From positions 1-55,589 of the IMG/VR virus record IMGVR_UViG_3300021090_000026: a DNA stretch of 55,589 nucleotides; one strand, 5' to 3'. This stretch comes from a virus. A program made the translations under genes and the position numbers. The notes beneath the pieces were generated by a model. That model ran no database searches. It was not told the origin of the DNA and was given only the letters and a program-made list of their open reading frames with translations. Every line of letters begins with the position of its first letter. Within the stretch, counting starts at the first letter, position 1. Below, in pieces: positions 40,208 to 47,717 of this stretch.

Positions 40208-40531
40208 TCAGATCTTCGGGAGCTGTGCTTTGGCACTCGTGGCGAAGTGGATCACTTTGTCCAACCAACGAAGAGCTTCTGGAGTGTTTGCGTTAGCGAC
40301 GGCTGCCTGGACCTTCTGCGCAGCATCGGCCGCCATGTTGATATCGGCCTTGAATTTATTCAGGGCGCCCGGAGCAGGGAGCCCGGCGGAAGCTGGAGGA
40401 GGGGTGCGCCCGGAAGCTCCGGGTGGAAGCGGCGGAGGACCGCCCATTCCCTGCGAAATCTCTTCTTCGAGGAGCTCGATGACGAGCCTGCGGAGGTCGG
40501 AGATACCCAATTCACTCTTCTTCGTCTTCAT
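40208..40531 (-). CDS. MK-leader protein with proline-rich linker
   Basis: 107 aa. N-terminal helix KKSELGISDLRRLVIELLEE (4-23), then a Gly/Pro/Ala linker (GGPPPLPPGASGRTPPPASA), then a helical C-terminus (DINMAADAAQKVQAAVANAN). The leader helix is shared with three unrelated proteins. Looks like a small structural or packaged protein. Confidence 0.65.
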   Translation of the reverse strand: MKTKKSELGISDLRRLVIELLEEEISQGMGGPPPLPPGASGRTPPPASAGLPAPGALNKFKADINMAADAAQKVQAAVANANTPEALRWLDKVIHFATSAKAQLPKI

Positions 40532-40582
40532 GGTGCTACGGATAAGTAGTAGTTCTCATCTCGATGCTAAACGAAAAATCAG

Positions 40583-41500
40583 TCATTCGAATAAGCCGGG
40601 ATCGACAACGACAAAGTCGCCGGTTGCCCGTCGGACCATGAAATTACCGGTGTGGAGATCGTCCCACATCATGCCCGCCTCGTCAAGAGCATGCAAAAAC
40701 TCAACGAACTCCCGAACCTTGCGAGACGGATGTTTACCAGCAAGGCTCTTACGACCAAGAGTCATGGGAACGATCTCCCGTCGAATGGCTTGGGTGATCT
40801 CGTTTTCGAGATACGATCCAATGCCTCTCATGTTCGTGAGAGCTCTATCGAGAAGGGACTTGAGAGCCATGAGCGTGAGCTTTTCGGCAGCAGCTTTCTC
40901 TAGAATAGGCACAACGACACCAGTGTAGACCTTACGAATTTGGTCGTCTGAGATTGATCCCATCCGAGAAGCGGAGGCGATGATGCTCTCCTGCGCATCG
41001 AAGTCCTGCAAAAACATATCGATTCGACCTGGTGGAAGTTTCCACTCGTATTTGGTGTATTGGAGATCGTGTTCGAGTGCCGCGGGCATCGGGTCTAAGA
41101 GCTCCATCAGAGTTCCGTAGATCATGCTCAAACCTTCGTGGAATTGAACTTCGGTTTCGAAGGTGTCAATGAGCTCCGGAAAGTGTTTAGCGTACTTTGG
41201 GTCCATCATGCGGGCGAAGTCGACGAAATCGATCATGGCTTTCTGTTCGTTTTGTTCGACAGAGTACCGGGCGACGCAATGGCGATCCTTGTACAGGACT
41301 TCCTTGACCGTGTTATATGATCCCGATCCCACAGTTGAGTTGCCACGTTCGCCGCTAGGGATCGGAAATATTCCGATGTGAGCCAAGGCAACCTCGACAG
41401 CGTCTTTAGAACCGGTACCCCAACGGTGGAGGGTAGACTCCTCTCCCTGCTCAAGGAGTGATCGAACTAGAACCTTCAGTTCGGTGAGATGTAACTTCAC
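40583..41500 (-). CDS. MK-leader protein-kinase-like enzyme
   Basis: 305 aa from a GTG (41500). Leader KLHLTELKVLVRSLLEQ (2-18). Kinase-fold features: glycine loop VGSGSYNTVKEVLYK (57-71), RYSVEQNEQKAM, and the catalytic region MMWDDLHTGNFMVRR (277-291, D and N of the catalytic loop) followed by DFVVVDPGLFE (295-305), where DPG replaces DFG and the protein ends. The usual VAIK lysine is unclear (CVARYS). Could phosphorylate host protein or be a pseudokinase carried in the virion. Confidence 0.7.
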   Translation of the reverse strand: MKLHLTELKVLVRSLLEQGEESTLHRWGTGSKDAVEVALAHIGIFPIPSGERGNSTVGSGSYNTVKEVLYKDRHCVARYSVEQNEQKAMIDFVDFARMMDPKYAKHFPELIDTFETEVQFHEGLSMIYGTLMELLDPMPAALEHDLQYTKYEWKLPPGRIDMFLQDFDAQESIIASASRMGSISDDQIRKVYTGVVVPILEKAAAEKLTLMALKSLLDRALTNMRGIGSYLENEITQAIRREIVPMTLGRKSLAGKHPSRKVREFVEFLHALDEAGMMWDDLHTGNFMVRRATGDFVVVDPGLFE

Positions 41501-41536
41501 GAGTTAAATAGGGGCGGGGCGGGCCCCGTTCTTCCG

Positions 41537-41842
41537 TTACAACGCTTCTACCCCATCGAACGGGGCCAGGGCCGGGGCCTGAAGTATCTGACAGCCGGAA
41601 CAGTCCATTGAACAGAGTCCGAGAGAGCTGATGACCAAGACCTCCCGGTACGGCTCGTTCTTCACGGGAAATTCGATCTCTGGCTCCCAAGGATCGGACA
41701 CCACCACAGCGACACCACTGGGAACAATTTCTATGCACCGGTGATTGCACCGGAGATGAACCTCTAGGATGTGAGCCATTGTGTAAGGTTTGAAGCGAAC
41801 GACGTCACCGGGTCTAAGGTCTTTCAACACATCTCCTGACAC
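41537..41842 (-). CDS. Array protein, type A, longer
   Basis: 101 aa. DLRPGDVVRFKPY (8-20), IVPSGVAVVVSDPWEP (39-54), REVLVISSLGLCSMDCSGC (66-84). The C-terminal CxxxCSGC is unique and may bind metal. Confidence 0.7.
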   Translation of the reverse strand: MSGDVLKDLRPGDVVRFKPYTMAHILEVHLRCNHRCIEIVPSGVAVVVSDPWEPEIEFPVKNEPYREVLVISSLGLCSMDCSGCQILQAPALAPFDGVEAL

Positions 41843-42038
41843 AAGTAGAACGCAACCATCCGATTCCCAGATGCGTCAGAACGAGGACGTAGGGATCGGA
41901 GACCCACAGCTCCTCACCGGTTACCAGGATGATCATCGCACCGTCCCTGGGAAACAATCGACCGAGGTACTTTCCGCCGAACCACAACGACACGGACTCT
42001 TGCAGAAAAACAACGTCGCCCTTTACAAGATCTTTCAC
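41814..42038 (-). CDS. Array protein, type A
   Basis: 74 aa. DLVKGDVVFLQE (3-14), FPRDGAMIILVTGEE (29-43), YVLVLTHLGIGWLRSTCV (50-67). Confidence 0.72.
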   Translation of the reverse strand: MKDLVKGDVVFLQESVSLWFGGKYLGRLFPRDGAMIILVTGEELWVSDPYVLVLTHLGIGWLRSTCVRRCVERP

Positions 42039-42238
42039 TTCAGTTCCTCGAAACGATCATCCATCCATGTGGAGGGCAACGATCCGCAGCCATGTTTAGA
42101 AGAGAGCATAGTGTAATACTTTTCCGACGACAGGATCACCAACACCGAACCCACCGCCTGCCGGATCCAGCAACCTTGAAACTCGATGAACACGCTTGAC
42201 TTCGTTCGAACGATGTCCCCCGAGAAGAATTTTTTCAT
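42035..42238 (-). CDS. Array protein, type A, short
   Basis: 67 aa. KKFFSGDIVRTKSSVF (2-17), QAVGSVLVILSSEK (27-40), YYTMLSSKHGCGSLPST (41-57). The last block ends in GCGSL rather than GVGWI. Confidence 0.7.
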   Translation of the reverse strand: MKKFFSGDIVRTKSSVFIEFQGCWIRQAVGSVLVILSSEKYYTMLSSKHGCGSLPSTWMDDRFEELK

Positions 42239-42435
42239 AGCCTTTTGAAACGATGAAACCGCCCACCCTTGCCTTTGGCAAGTTCAACGGCGATCTTGTG
42301 GAGCTTCTTCCGGTTGCGGAAGACCTTACCTTCTCGGAAGTAAAATCCATCCCCCAGGCAGACCATGTAGCAAGATCTTTCCGGATCGTTGGAGTCGTAC
42401 CTGATGATGTCACCGACCTTAAGTTCTATCCTCAC
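42235..42435 (-). CDS. Array protein, type B
   Basis: 66 aa from GTG 42435, overlapping the upstream stop as GTGA; a longer ATG-like frame would overlap by 73 bp. IELKVGDIIRYDSND (3-17), CYMVCLGDGFYFREGKVF (22-39), then a very basic C-terminus (KGKGGRFHRFKRL) that could touch nucleic acid. Confidence 0.65.
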   Translation of the reverse strand: MRIELKVGDIIRYDSNDPERSCYMVCLGDGFYFREGKVFRNRKKLHKIAVELAKGKGGRFHRFKRL

Positions 42436-42671
42436 CGCAGGATCCGAATCGGTGTGACGTTGCGCATGTTTTTCGTTTCGAACGTGCTTCGAATGACGCG
42501 GCAATTCTCCATGAGGGTGAAGACGATCTTGGTGTCAACATCGACAACTTCGACCTGCAGGCACGTGAGAATGAAGTTCCTTCGAGCGTGGGCAGGAAGA
42601 TGGCTGAACATCTCGTGGGTGTAATCGGGCCCGTAGCTGTCTCCCGGTTCGAGATCCATGTAAGTGCTCAT
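42432..42671 (-). CDS. Array protein, type B-like
   Basis: 79 aa from ATG 42671. DLEPGDSYGPDYTHE (6-20), NFILTCLQVEVVDVDTKIVF (32-51), CRVIRSTFETKN (57-68). Confidence 0.55.
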   Translation of the reverse strand: MSTYMDLEPGDSYGPDYTHEMFSHLPAHARRNFILTCLQVEVVDVDTKIVFTLMENCRVIRSTFETKNMRNVTPIRILR

Positions 42672-42904
42672 AGAACAGTGACCCCACGTCCAAGGGAGAC
42701 GGAAAGCCGACAGACTCCCACGCCGGAGAGCACGTGGTAGAAGGTGACGTCGCAGAGATCTTCGGCCAGGATTACTACTATCGCACCGATGGGCAGAACG
42801 ACCCATCCATCATCGTTCGATGGGTCGAGAAAAAGCTCATTTTTTACGTTCACGGCCCGAACGGTGTTCAAGCACAGGACGGTGCCGGGGGTAAGATCCA
42901 TCAT
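42668..42904 (-). CDS. Array protein, type A
   Basis: 78 aa from ATG 42904 (ATGA). DLTPGTVLCLN (3-13), GWVVLPIGAIVVILAEDL (33-50), FYHVLSGVGVCRLSVSL (55-71). A longer upstream frame is a shadow of the next gene. Confidence 0.7.
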   Translation of the reverse strand: MMDLTPGTVLCLNTVRAVNVKNELFLDPSNDDGWVVLPIGAIVVILAEDLCDVTFYHVLSGVGVCRLSVSLGRGVTVL

Positions 42905-43110
42905 AAGAGCGTCGCTCCCTCTAGGTTGTCCACGATCCCGACGAGGCACTTTCCGATGGAAGGAGCGAGGGCCTCGTAGACATTCCCAAAACCCTGTCTT
43001 TCTCCCAGGATCAGCACGACGCTTCCGACCGGGATCACGGTCCAGCCCCGCTCGCTCCACCCTGTGAGATTGGTCTCCAGGCGGACGACATCTCCGGAGA
43101 CCAATCTCAC
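42901..43110 (-). CDS. Array protein, type A, canonical
   Basis: 69 aa. RLVSGDVVRLETN (2-14), WTVIPVGSVVLILGER (23-38), YEALAPSIGKCLVGIVDNL (45-63). Sister of 42668 (IPVGSVVLIL / LPIGAIVVIL). Confidence 0.72.
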   Translation of the reverse strand: MRLVSGDVVRLETNLTGWSERGWTVIPVGSVVLILGERQGFGNVYEALAPSIGKCLVGIVDNLEGATLL

Positions 43111-43418
43111 AGGTACGTGTATCTGACAGCCGCGACTCCGATCATGAGCACGAGAAGGCCCAGTCCGACGAGGGGCAGGGGGACGACGACCGGTTCCGGA
43201 GCGGGGTGCTTGGCGACGAACGCTGCGAAGATGATCTCGACCATCCCACGCGCCGGGAAGATCGATCCGTTGTCCAGATCTTCCAGCTCCTCCCGGGTGA
43301 AATCCGCGCGCATGAGGCAGGCAGTCTCCTCCTTCGTGAGCTCTCGTCCGAGCTTACGTTCCAGGACGAAGCACATCCCACCACGGTACATCTGGAAGCT
43401 CATCATCTTTCTATGCAT
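43107..43418 (-). CDS. Tail-anchored membrane protein
   Basis: 103 aa from ATG 43418; the longer frame upstream is noise from the next gene. Soluble helical part (MCFVLERKLGRELTKEE; FTREELEDLDNGSIFPA) and one C-terminal membrane span (VVVPLPLVGLGLLVLMIGV) with a five-residue tail after it. Confidence 0.65.
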   Translation of the reverse strand: MHRKMMSFQMYRGGMCFVLERKLGRELTKEETACLMRADFTREELEDLDNGSIFPARGMVEIIFAAFVAKHPAPEPVVVPLPLVGLGLLVLMIGVAAVRYTYL

Positions 43419-43423
43419 GATGT

Positions 43424-43798
43424 TTACCAGCTCACCTTGAGCACGCCGGTGGGGGTGTACTCGACAGTGTACTTGGAGCCCAAGATTTTTTGAATGACTC
43501 TCATAATGCACTCGAACGCCAGCTTCTGGTGGGTCGGATCGTTGTTGATCCACGGGCTGATGTACTTCGAAGGATCCATCGTGAACGATGTCTGCTTCGC
43601 ACCGATCGCGACCGCGGTGGGGATCACGTCGTGCTTCAGGTACAGAACCTGAGCCTCCACCACCTTCGCGCACATCAACGAGTGTTCGAAGTCTTCGACG
43701 AAGGTTTCGTGCTTCACACTTTCCAAAATGTCCTGCTTTTCCTTGCAACGCAGCTGGTGATCGGCGATGGCCTCGGGAGTCGTCATTGTGATCTTCAT
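43424..43798 (-). CDS. Hypothetical alpha/beta protein
   Basis: 124 aa from ATG 43798, seven bases after AAGGA. TPEAIADHQLRCKEKQDILE, HSLMCAKVVEAQVLYLKH, then QKLAFECIMRVIQKILGSKY and a C-terminal strand pair. First gene of the promoter at 43832-43860. Confidence 0.65.
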   Translation of the reverse strand: MKITMTTPEAIADHQLRCKEKQDILESVKHETFVEDFEHSLMCAKVVEAQVLYLKHDVIPTAVAIGAKQTSFTMDPSKYISPWINNDPTHQKLAFECIMRVIQKILGSKYTVEYTPTGVLKVSW

Positions 43799-43831
43799 CT
43801 TCATTCCTTTCGATAACACGTTACCATTTTA

Positions 43832-43860
43832 ATTCTACCATCCGACCCATAAGGGTTCAA
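43832..43860 (-). promoter_or_regulatory. Phage promoter
   Basis: Minus strand -35 TTGAAC, 17 bp, -10 TAGAAT (TGG extension). About 27 nt of leader to the 43798 ATG. Confidence 0.83.
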
Positions 43861-44126
43861 CGCACTGAAGGGAGCTTCTGAATTCCAGCTTCGATGAGAG
43901 CGACACGCGAAGGTGCGGCGAGCACCTCCAGATCGGTCCCGACGTGGAGGCACCCGCGACAGAGCTGTCCGTCGTCTCCAATGAAGGAGATCGTAATCAA
44001 ATCACGGTGGAACTCTTCCATCTTCGAATAGAGGAAGATCTTCCAACCGATGCTGAAGGGAGTGATTCCACCGTGGCGCCTGTAGATCATACCAAACTTG
44101 AGATCCGTCGGTTTGATGAGTTGCAA
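43857..44126 (-). CDS. Array-like protein at the right edge
   Basis: 89 aa from TTG 44126, seven bases after AGGA (TTG 44132 is closer but badly spaced). DLKFGMIYRRHGG (8-20), GWKIFLYSKM (27-36), LITISFIGDDGQLCRGCL (43-60). The strand-turn-strand ends resemble types B and C. Confidence 0.5.
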   Translation of the reverse strand: MQLIKPTDLKFGMIYRRHGGITPFSIGWKIFLYSKMEEFHRDLITISFIGDDGQLCRGCLHVGTDLEVLAAPSRVALIEAGIQKLPSVR

Positions 44127-44143
44127 AGTCAAATCCTATTTTC

Positions 44144-44172
44144 ATTTTACCACATGGGAAACGTGGGTTCAA
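44144..44172 (-). promoter_or_regulatory. Phage promoter
   Basis: Minus strand -35 TTGAAC, 17 bp, extended -10 TGGTAAAAT; short leader with AGGA before the 44126 TTG. The 44173-44287 stretch upstream shows no convincing gene. Confidence 0.88.
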
Positions 44173-44287
44173 CGATGGAGTTTTGATTTTTGCCCCCGCT
44201 TCGCGTGACGGAGCTAAGAGCGTTCTGAACGCTGCGGCGAGCTCGAAGTCGTCGTATCGACGATGAGCTCGATGACGAGGTACACCT

Positions 44288-44368
44288 TCAATTCTCGGCA
44301 CCCAGAGATTCGATCCGGTCGGCCAGGTTGTGGAAGTCGCTCACCCAATCGAGAAAATCAAGACCCAT
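44288..44368 (-). CDS. Possible 26-aa micropeptide
   Basis: GLDFLDWVSDFHNLADRIES then LGAEN; ATG overlaps the end of the upstream gene by 11 bp. Amphipath-like acidic helix. No ribosome-binding site, so tentative. Confidence 0.3.
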   Translation of the reverse strand: MGLDFLDWVSDFHNLADRIESLGAEN

Positions 44369-44666
44369 CGATCACACTTTCGGGTCCTTTCACCTGCTCG
44401 CACAACCCCCACTCGGCGTTCTCCTCCAGGAGGTCCTTGAAGGCGGTTTTGGACTCGCCGAGGATCTTATGCATGGAGCGGGCGACGTTCACGTCCTTGA
44501 AAAGGTAGCTGGGATGGGTCGGTGCGAACATCATGATGTTGCCCTTCCTGTCCTCGATGGAGATTCCGATGGCGGCCTTGCCGCGGGCTTCGAGCAGTTC
44601 GAACTGCCAGTTTGCGAAGTTCTCCTTGGCCAACTCTGCGAATCGATATTTTTTCTGGGGTGTCAT
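44358..44666 (-). CDS. Hypothetical alpha/beta protein
   Basis: 102 aa from ATG 44666. KKYRFAELAKENFANWQFEL, GKAAIGISIEDRKGNIMMF, MHKILGESKTAFKDLLEE. No family recognised. ATGA with the 44932 gene's end. Confidence 0.6.
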   Translation of the reverse strand: MTPQKKYRFAELAKENFANWQFELLEARGKAAIGISIEDRKGNIMMFAPTHPSYLFKDVNVARSMHKILGESKTAFKDLLEENAEWGLCEQVKGPESVIDGS

Positions 44667-44932
44667 TCGAAATTCTTTAGAAGTTCTCTCGCCTGGTCCA
44701 GACGTCCCTGGACCTCGCAGTCCTGATCGTCGGCTTCGCTGAGCTCCATGATCGCCGGCCTTATCTTTCTCAGAAGCTCCTTGAGTCCATCTATTTCTTG
44801 ACCGCAATATCGAAGGGCGGCATCGTAGACGTCATTGCAAGTGGGGCAGATCCTCCGCAGGAACCCGTCGAACTTGCGGTGCTTCAGCTCTTCCAGGGTG
44901 ACCCTGCTGCAGCGATCGCAGTGCTGGTACAT
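44663..44932 (-). CDS. Zinc-ribbon protein with coiled coil
   Basis: 89 aa from ATG 44932. CDRCSRVTLEELKHRK (5-20) and RRICPTCNDVYDAALRYCGQ (26-45) make a CxxC-CxxC ribbon; residues 45-89 are helical and acidic. Confidence 0.65.
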   Translation of the reverse strand: MYQHCDRCSRVTLEELKHRKFDGFLRRICPTCNDVYDAALRYCGQEIDGLKELLRKIRPAIMELSEADDQDCEVQGRLDQARELLKNFE

Positions 44933-44937
44933 GGGAC

Positions 44938-45150
44938 TCACGGTCTGCCCATGATCTCCAGCACCTTGATCTCCGACATTCCCGCCGCTTCCAGCAGAGC
45001 CTTCACGCGGTAGAACTCCGCCAGGCTTCCTCGGTTGATCCCGTCGTGGAAGCAATCCCGACAGTTCTTGCACGCCTCTTCCACGGCTCCGTTCGCCAGA
45101 TGGACCTGTCCCACCGTCCGATTGCTCTTGCACCTGTAGCATGTACTCAT
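44938..45150 (-). CDS. Small zinc-ribbon protein
   Basis: 70 aa from ATG 45150. TCYRCKSNRTV (3-13) and EACKNCRDCF (24-33) form the metal site; then a helix EFYRVKALLEAAGMSEIKVL. Sister of the 44663 protein in design. Confidence 0.65.
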   Translation of the reverse strand: MSTCYRCKSNRTVGQVHLANGAVEEACKNCRDCFHDGINRGSLAEFYRVKALLEAAGMSEIKVLEIMGRP

Positions 45151-45208
45151 GGTACATCGTACAATATTCCTTGGCTGGGATGCACTGGAAGTGGTTCTAA
45201 AGGTGCGC

Positions 45209-45634
45209 TTAGAGCTCTTCCCACCACCATCGTAGCGAACCAGCGCTACGATCCAAAAGGAAGTTGACAGTGTAGTAGCCACCTTCGGTGGATTGGGACC
45301 AGCACAGTGAACCGGGTCCTGGCCGCGGTTCGATCATTGGATGGTCGTCCGTGACGAATTTCTCCGCGACGGTCCAGTCCTTGTTTGGATCTTCGACGGA
45401 GCTGCTGGTCACTTCACGGTCGAGGATTCTTTCGACGGCATCGAGTTCACTCGGAGACAGATGGACCTCGTTTTTTGGCACCAGCTCATCCAAGAGATTC
45501 ATCCGGATCGGGAGGAGCCCGACGATCCTTTTCACGATCATCCTAACCTCCCTTTCGTCGTCTTCTAGTCTAACACCCTCGTCCAACAAAGCGATTCGGA
45601 CGAGTCGTCTAAGTTCCGTCAGTGCTAACTTCAT
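45209..45634 (-). CDS. MK-leader hypothetical protein
   Basis: 141 aa from ATG 45634. Leader KLALTELRRLVRIALLDEG (2-20), helical middle (REVRMIVKRIVGLLPIRM; LSPSELDAVERILDREV), then SLCWSQSTEGGYYTVNFLLD with a C-terminal aromatic end (WWWEEL). No enzymatic motif. Confidence 0.65.
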   Translation of the reverse strand: MKLALTELRRLVRIALLDEGVRLEDDEREVRMIVKRIVGLLPIRMNLLDELVPKNEVHLSPSELDAVERILDREVTSSSVEDPNKDWTVAEKFVTDDHPMIEPRPGPGSLCWSQSTEGGYYTVNFLLDRSAGSLRWWWEEL

Positions 45635-45754
45635 TACGGAACATAAGTAGGACTCGAAACACAGAAAATTTCCCGAGAGATTTTTAAAAAGAGGCCGGAG
45701 GTCCATCGTTCCATGGTACTCGGAATCACTTTGTATTCGAATTTGTTGCTGACG

Positions 45755-46279
45755 TCATTCGAAGTCCATCAGGACGAAACGACCATCATGCGTCCAACCC
45801 CATTCTTGATGGGTTTCCAGGGAGTGGGTGTCAAGTCTGTTTGCACGCACGAAAACCTTGAGGTCCTCTATGAAGCTTTTCTGTTCGGGCGTGATATCGA
45901 ATTCTCCCACCGTCTCGTACCAGTCGCGTCCGTCCAAGAACTCTCCGAGGGCTCTCTCGCTCACACCCACGATTCGAAAAGCTTCTTCGGGCAAGACAGC
46001 TTTCAATCTCTCCACGAGGATCCACCAGAATTCTGGATGGTGGTCCAGCACTCTCGGAACGAATCGTCCATTCGCGGGATTCGAACCCACCCTCCACTCC
46101 GTCCTGTTGGGTTGGACGTCGTCCGTGACTATCTTAATCACTGTCGAATTGGAGACCGCGAACGCCGCCCGGGAGTTTCCTTCTCCAAGGTAGACGAAGC
46201 TACGTTCGCAGTAGTCCCATACCTCATCCAAAGTTGATAAGTTCTTGAGCGTTGCGACGATCTTGTGTTCGATCTTCAT
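45755..46279 (-). CDS. Protein-kinase-like protein
   Basis: 174 aa from ATG 46279. VYLGEGNSRAAFAV (29-42, glycine loop) and STVIKIVTDD (44-53, VxIK lysine), WWILVERLK in the hinge, and a terminal ETHQEWGWTHDGRFVLMDFE (155-174) where the catalytic and metal loops would be; it ends at DFE like the 40583 protein. It lacks the EL-type leader but begins MKIEHKIVATLKNL. Truncated kinase or pseudokinase. Confidence 0.6.
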   Translation of the reverse strand: MKIEHKIVATLKNLSTLDEVWDYCERSFVYLGEGNSRAAFAVSNSTVIKIVTDDVQPNRTEWRVGSNPANGRFVPRVLDHHPEFWWILVERLKAVLPEEAFRIVGVSERALGEFLDGRDWYETVGEFDITPEQKSFIEDLKVFVRANRLDTHSLETHQEWGWTHDGRFVLMDFE

Positions 46280-46326
46280 CTTCGGATAAGTAGGGTGAAA
46301 CGGCCCGAAAAAATTCCCGAGAGATT

Positions 46327-46500
46327 CTAGAAACCCAACGGGTTGTAGCCCACGAGCCCGCACCGGGAACATGCCTTGATCGTTGGTCTCCCTTCGATAC
46401 CAATGTCATGCTCGTCGTAGAAAAGGATCCAATCGTGCTTGCAGAGGCCGAAACAGGCCCGAATTTTTTCGGAGAGAATCGGGACGAGGGCCTTTGGCAA
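46327..46500 (-). CDS. Small Cys/His protein
   Basis: 57 aa from TTG 46500; no better start exists because TGA lies four codons upstream. ACFGLCKHDWILFYDEHD (15-32) and KACSRCGLVGY (42-52) form a C-x3-C..H...CxxC set. Fills the gap between two MK-leader genes. Confidence 0.45.
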   Translation of the reverse strand: MPKALVPILSEKIRACFGLCKHDWILFYDEHDIGIEGRPTIKACSRCGLVGYNPLGF

Positions 46501-46526
46501 GGATAATTGTCAGGTTTGGGAGAGAA

Positions 46527-47342
46527 TCAATCCACCACCAGCACGCAGATCATCTTGCCACGAACGAAGGATTCAAAAGCCGTGCGAGCTCCCGAGACGG
46601 CTTTTTCAATCTCCGCGAGAACCGCGTCGAACCTCCCAAATTCGGAATGAACGAAGCGAAACCCTCGAGAATCAAGAATCGCCTGCGTCATGATTTCCGC
46701 CACGGTGTCTCTCCCGAATTCATCGTGTGGCAACGCACCGGTCCGCGCGCTCTTGAACGTGAACGATTTCGAGAAATCGGGCGCGAGCTCCATGAGACTG
46801 CCAAGCCCGTCCATGGCGGCGACCTTGAGGTCGTGCATGAGACTCGTCACTCTTTCAAAGATCTCCGCGACCTGGTTCGCACCGCGAACATTCCCGATCG
46901 GAGAATCGAAGATCGCATGGACGAACATCCAAGGTGTCGGTAGAAGACCTTTTTCCATCCGGAATGCGTACGGACAAAAGATCGTTCCACCTGAAGACAA
47001 AAAGTGAGAAAGCTCGGAGGTGAGCGGGGACGGCAGGCCCAGGTCTTCGAGCGATGCTCCGGCGGTCTCCGGGTCGTACGACCCGACGCGCGCTCCGGGA
47101 CTTCCGAGGCTAGGAGATCCCCAGATAGGAACGATCCGAATGGGGACGGACAGATTGCCGTACAACCGCGTAGCTTGCTTGAAAAATTCGGGAGAAGCGA
47201 AGAAGCGCTCGGCCTGCTTCTGGTGCTTCGGTCGAGTGGTATCCTGAACAACGATGTCAGAAACTCCGTGTTCGGGTGTCATGGGAGACTCTGCCAAGCA
47301 TTTCCTGACGATGGACCTGAGTTCGAGTATACGCAGTTTCAT
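46527..47342 (-). CDS. MK-leader protein of unknown family
   Basis: 271 aa, ATG start. Leader KLRILELRSIVRKCLAES (2-19). The rest is globular alpha/beta: RFFASPEFFKQATRLYGN, GTIFCPYAFRMEKGLLPTPW, NQVAEIFERVTSLMHDLKV, and a C-terminal GARTAFESFVRGKMICVLVV. No motif recognised. Confidence 0.65.
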   Translation of the reverse strand: MKLRILELRSIVRKCLAESPMTPEHGVSDIVVQDTTRPKHQKQAERFFASPEFFKQATRLYGNLSVPIRIVPIWGSPSLGSPGARVGSYDPETAGASLEDLGLPSPLTSELSHFLSSGGTIFCPYAFRMEKGLLPTPWMFVHAIFDSPIGNVRGANQVAEIFERVTSLMHDLKVAAMDGLGSLMELAPDFSKSFTFKSARTGALPHDEFGRDTVAEIMTQAILDSRGFRFVHSEFGRFDAVLAEIEKAVSGARTAFESFVRGKMICVLVVD

Positions 47343-47717
47343 TTTTGGGGGCCGAATCTAAGTAGAAAAATTCCCGAGAGATTTTTGGGTTTTGGTCCGT
47401 GCAACCTTAATTGTAAGCTCCGGGAAACGCGAATTCAACGGTGTGAATCAGACGAGCAAACGAAAAGTGATCGAATTTTTCTCGAGAATTCACCGCGGGG
47501 CGTTGCGCCCGTGAACCCCCCGAAAAGGGCCCCATAAAGTAGCCTAGGCGGCCCCACCCATTTTTCAGGGGCCCTTTTTTAGGCCCCACTTTGAATCGAA
47601 CTTCGTTTTTGCCGGGCGGAACCGGTTTCGCCACGGGGTTATAATTGGTTTTACAAGGTGGGGAGGGGACGAAAAACCCCAACCCCAAACCACCCACCAA
47701 CCCGGAGTTTCACCACC
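47343..47717. other. Divergent spacer between minus and plus genes
   Basis: 375 bp without a convincing gene. It holds one copy of the AAATCTCTCGGGAATTTTT element (47366-47386), a GC-rich GGGCCCC/GGGGCCC inverted repeat followed by TTTTTT (about 47529-47580), and a candidate plus-strand promoter with TATAAT at 47640-47645 (poor -35 CGGAAC, 17 bp). Confidence 0.5.

Noticed and set aside
42432-42806. Longer frame at the 42671 gene
   Set aside because: The extra N-terminal 45 residues are arginine-rich noise overlapping the 42668 gene.
43107-43748. 213-aa long form of the tail-anchored protein
   Set aside because: The first 110 residues are out-of-frame translation of the upstream gene; the ATG at 43418 fits the local gene spacing.
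45664-47386. Three similar 19-21-bp repeats as a CRISPR array
   Set aside because: The copies are about 650-1050 bp apart with genes between them and no spacer structure; they are upstream elements of genes.
47407-47700. 97-aa minus-strand reading frame as a gene
   Set aside because: Proline/glycine-rich noise across a GC-rich hairpin and promoter region, no ribosome-binding site, and it overlaps leader elements.
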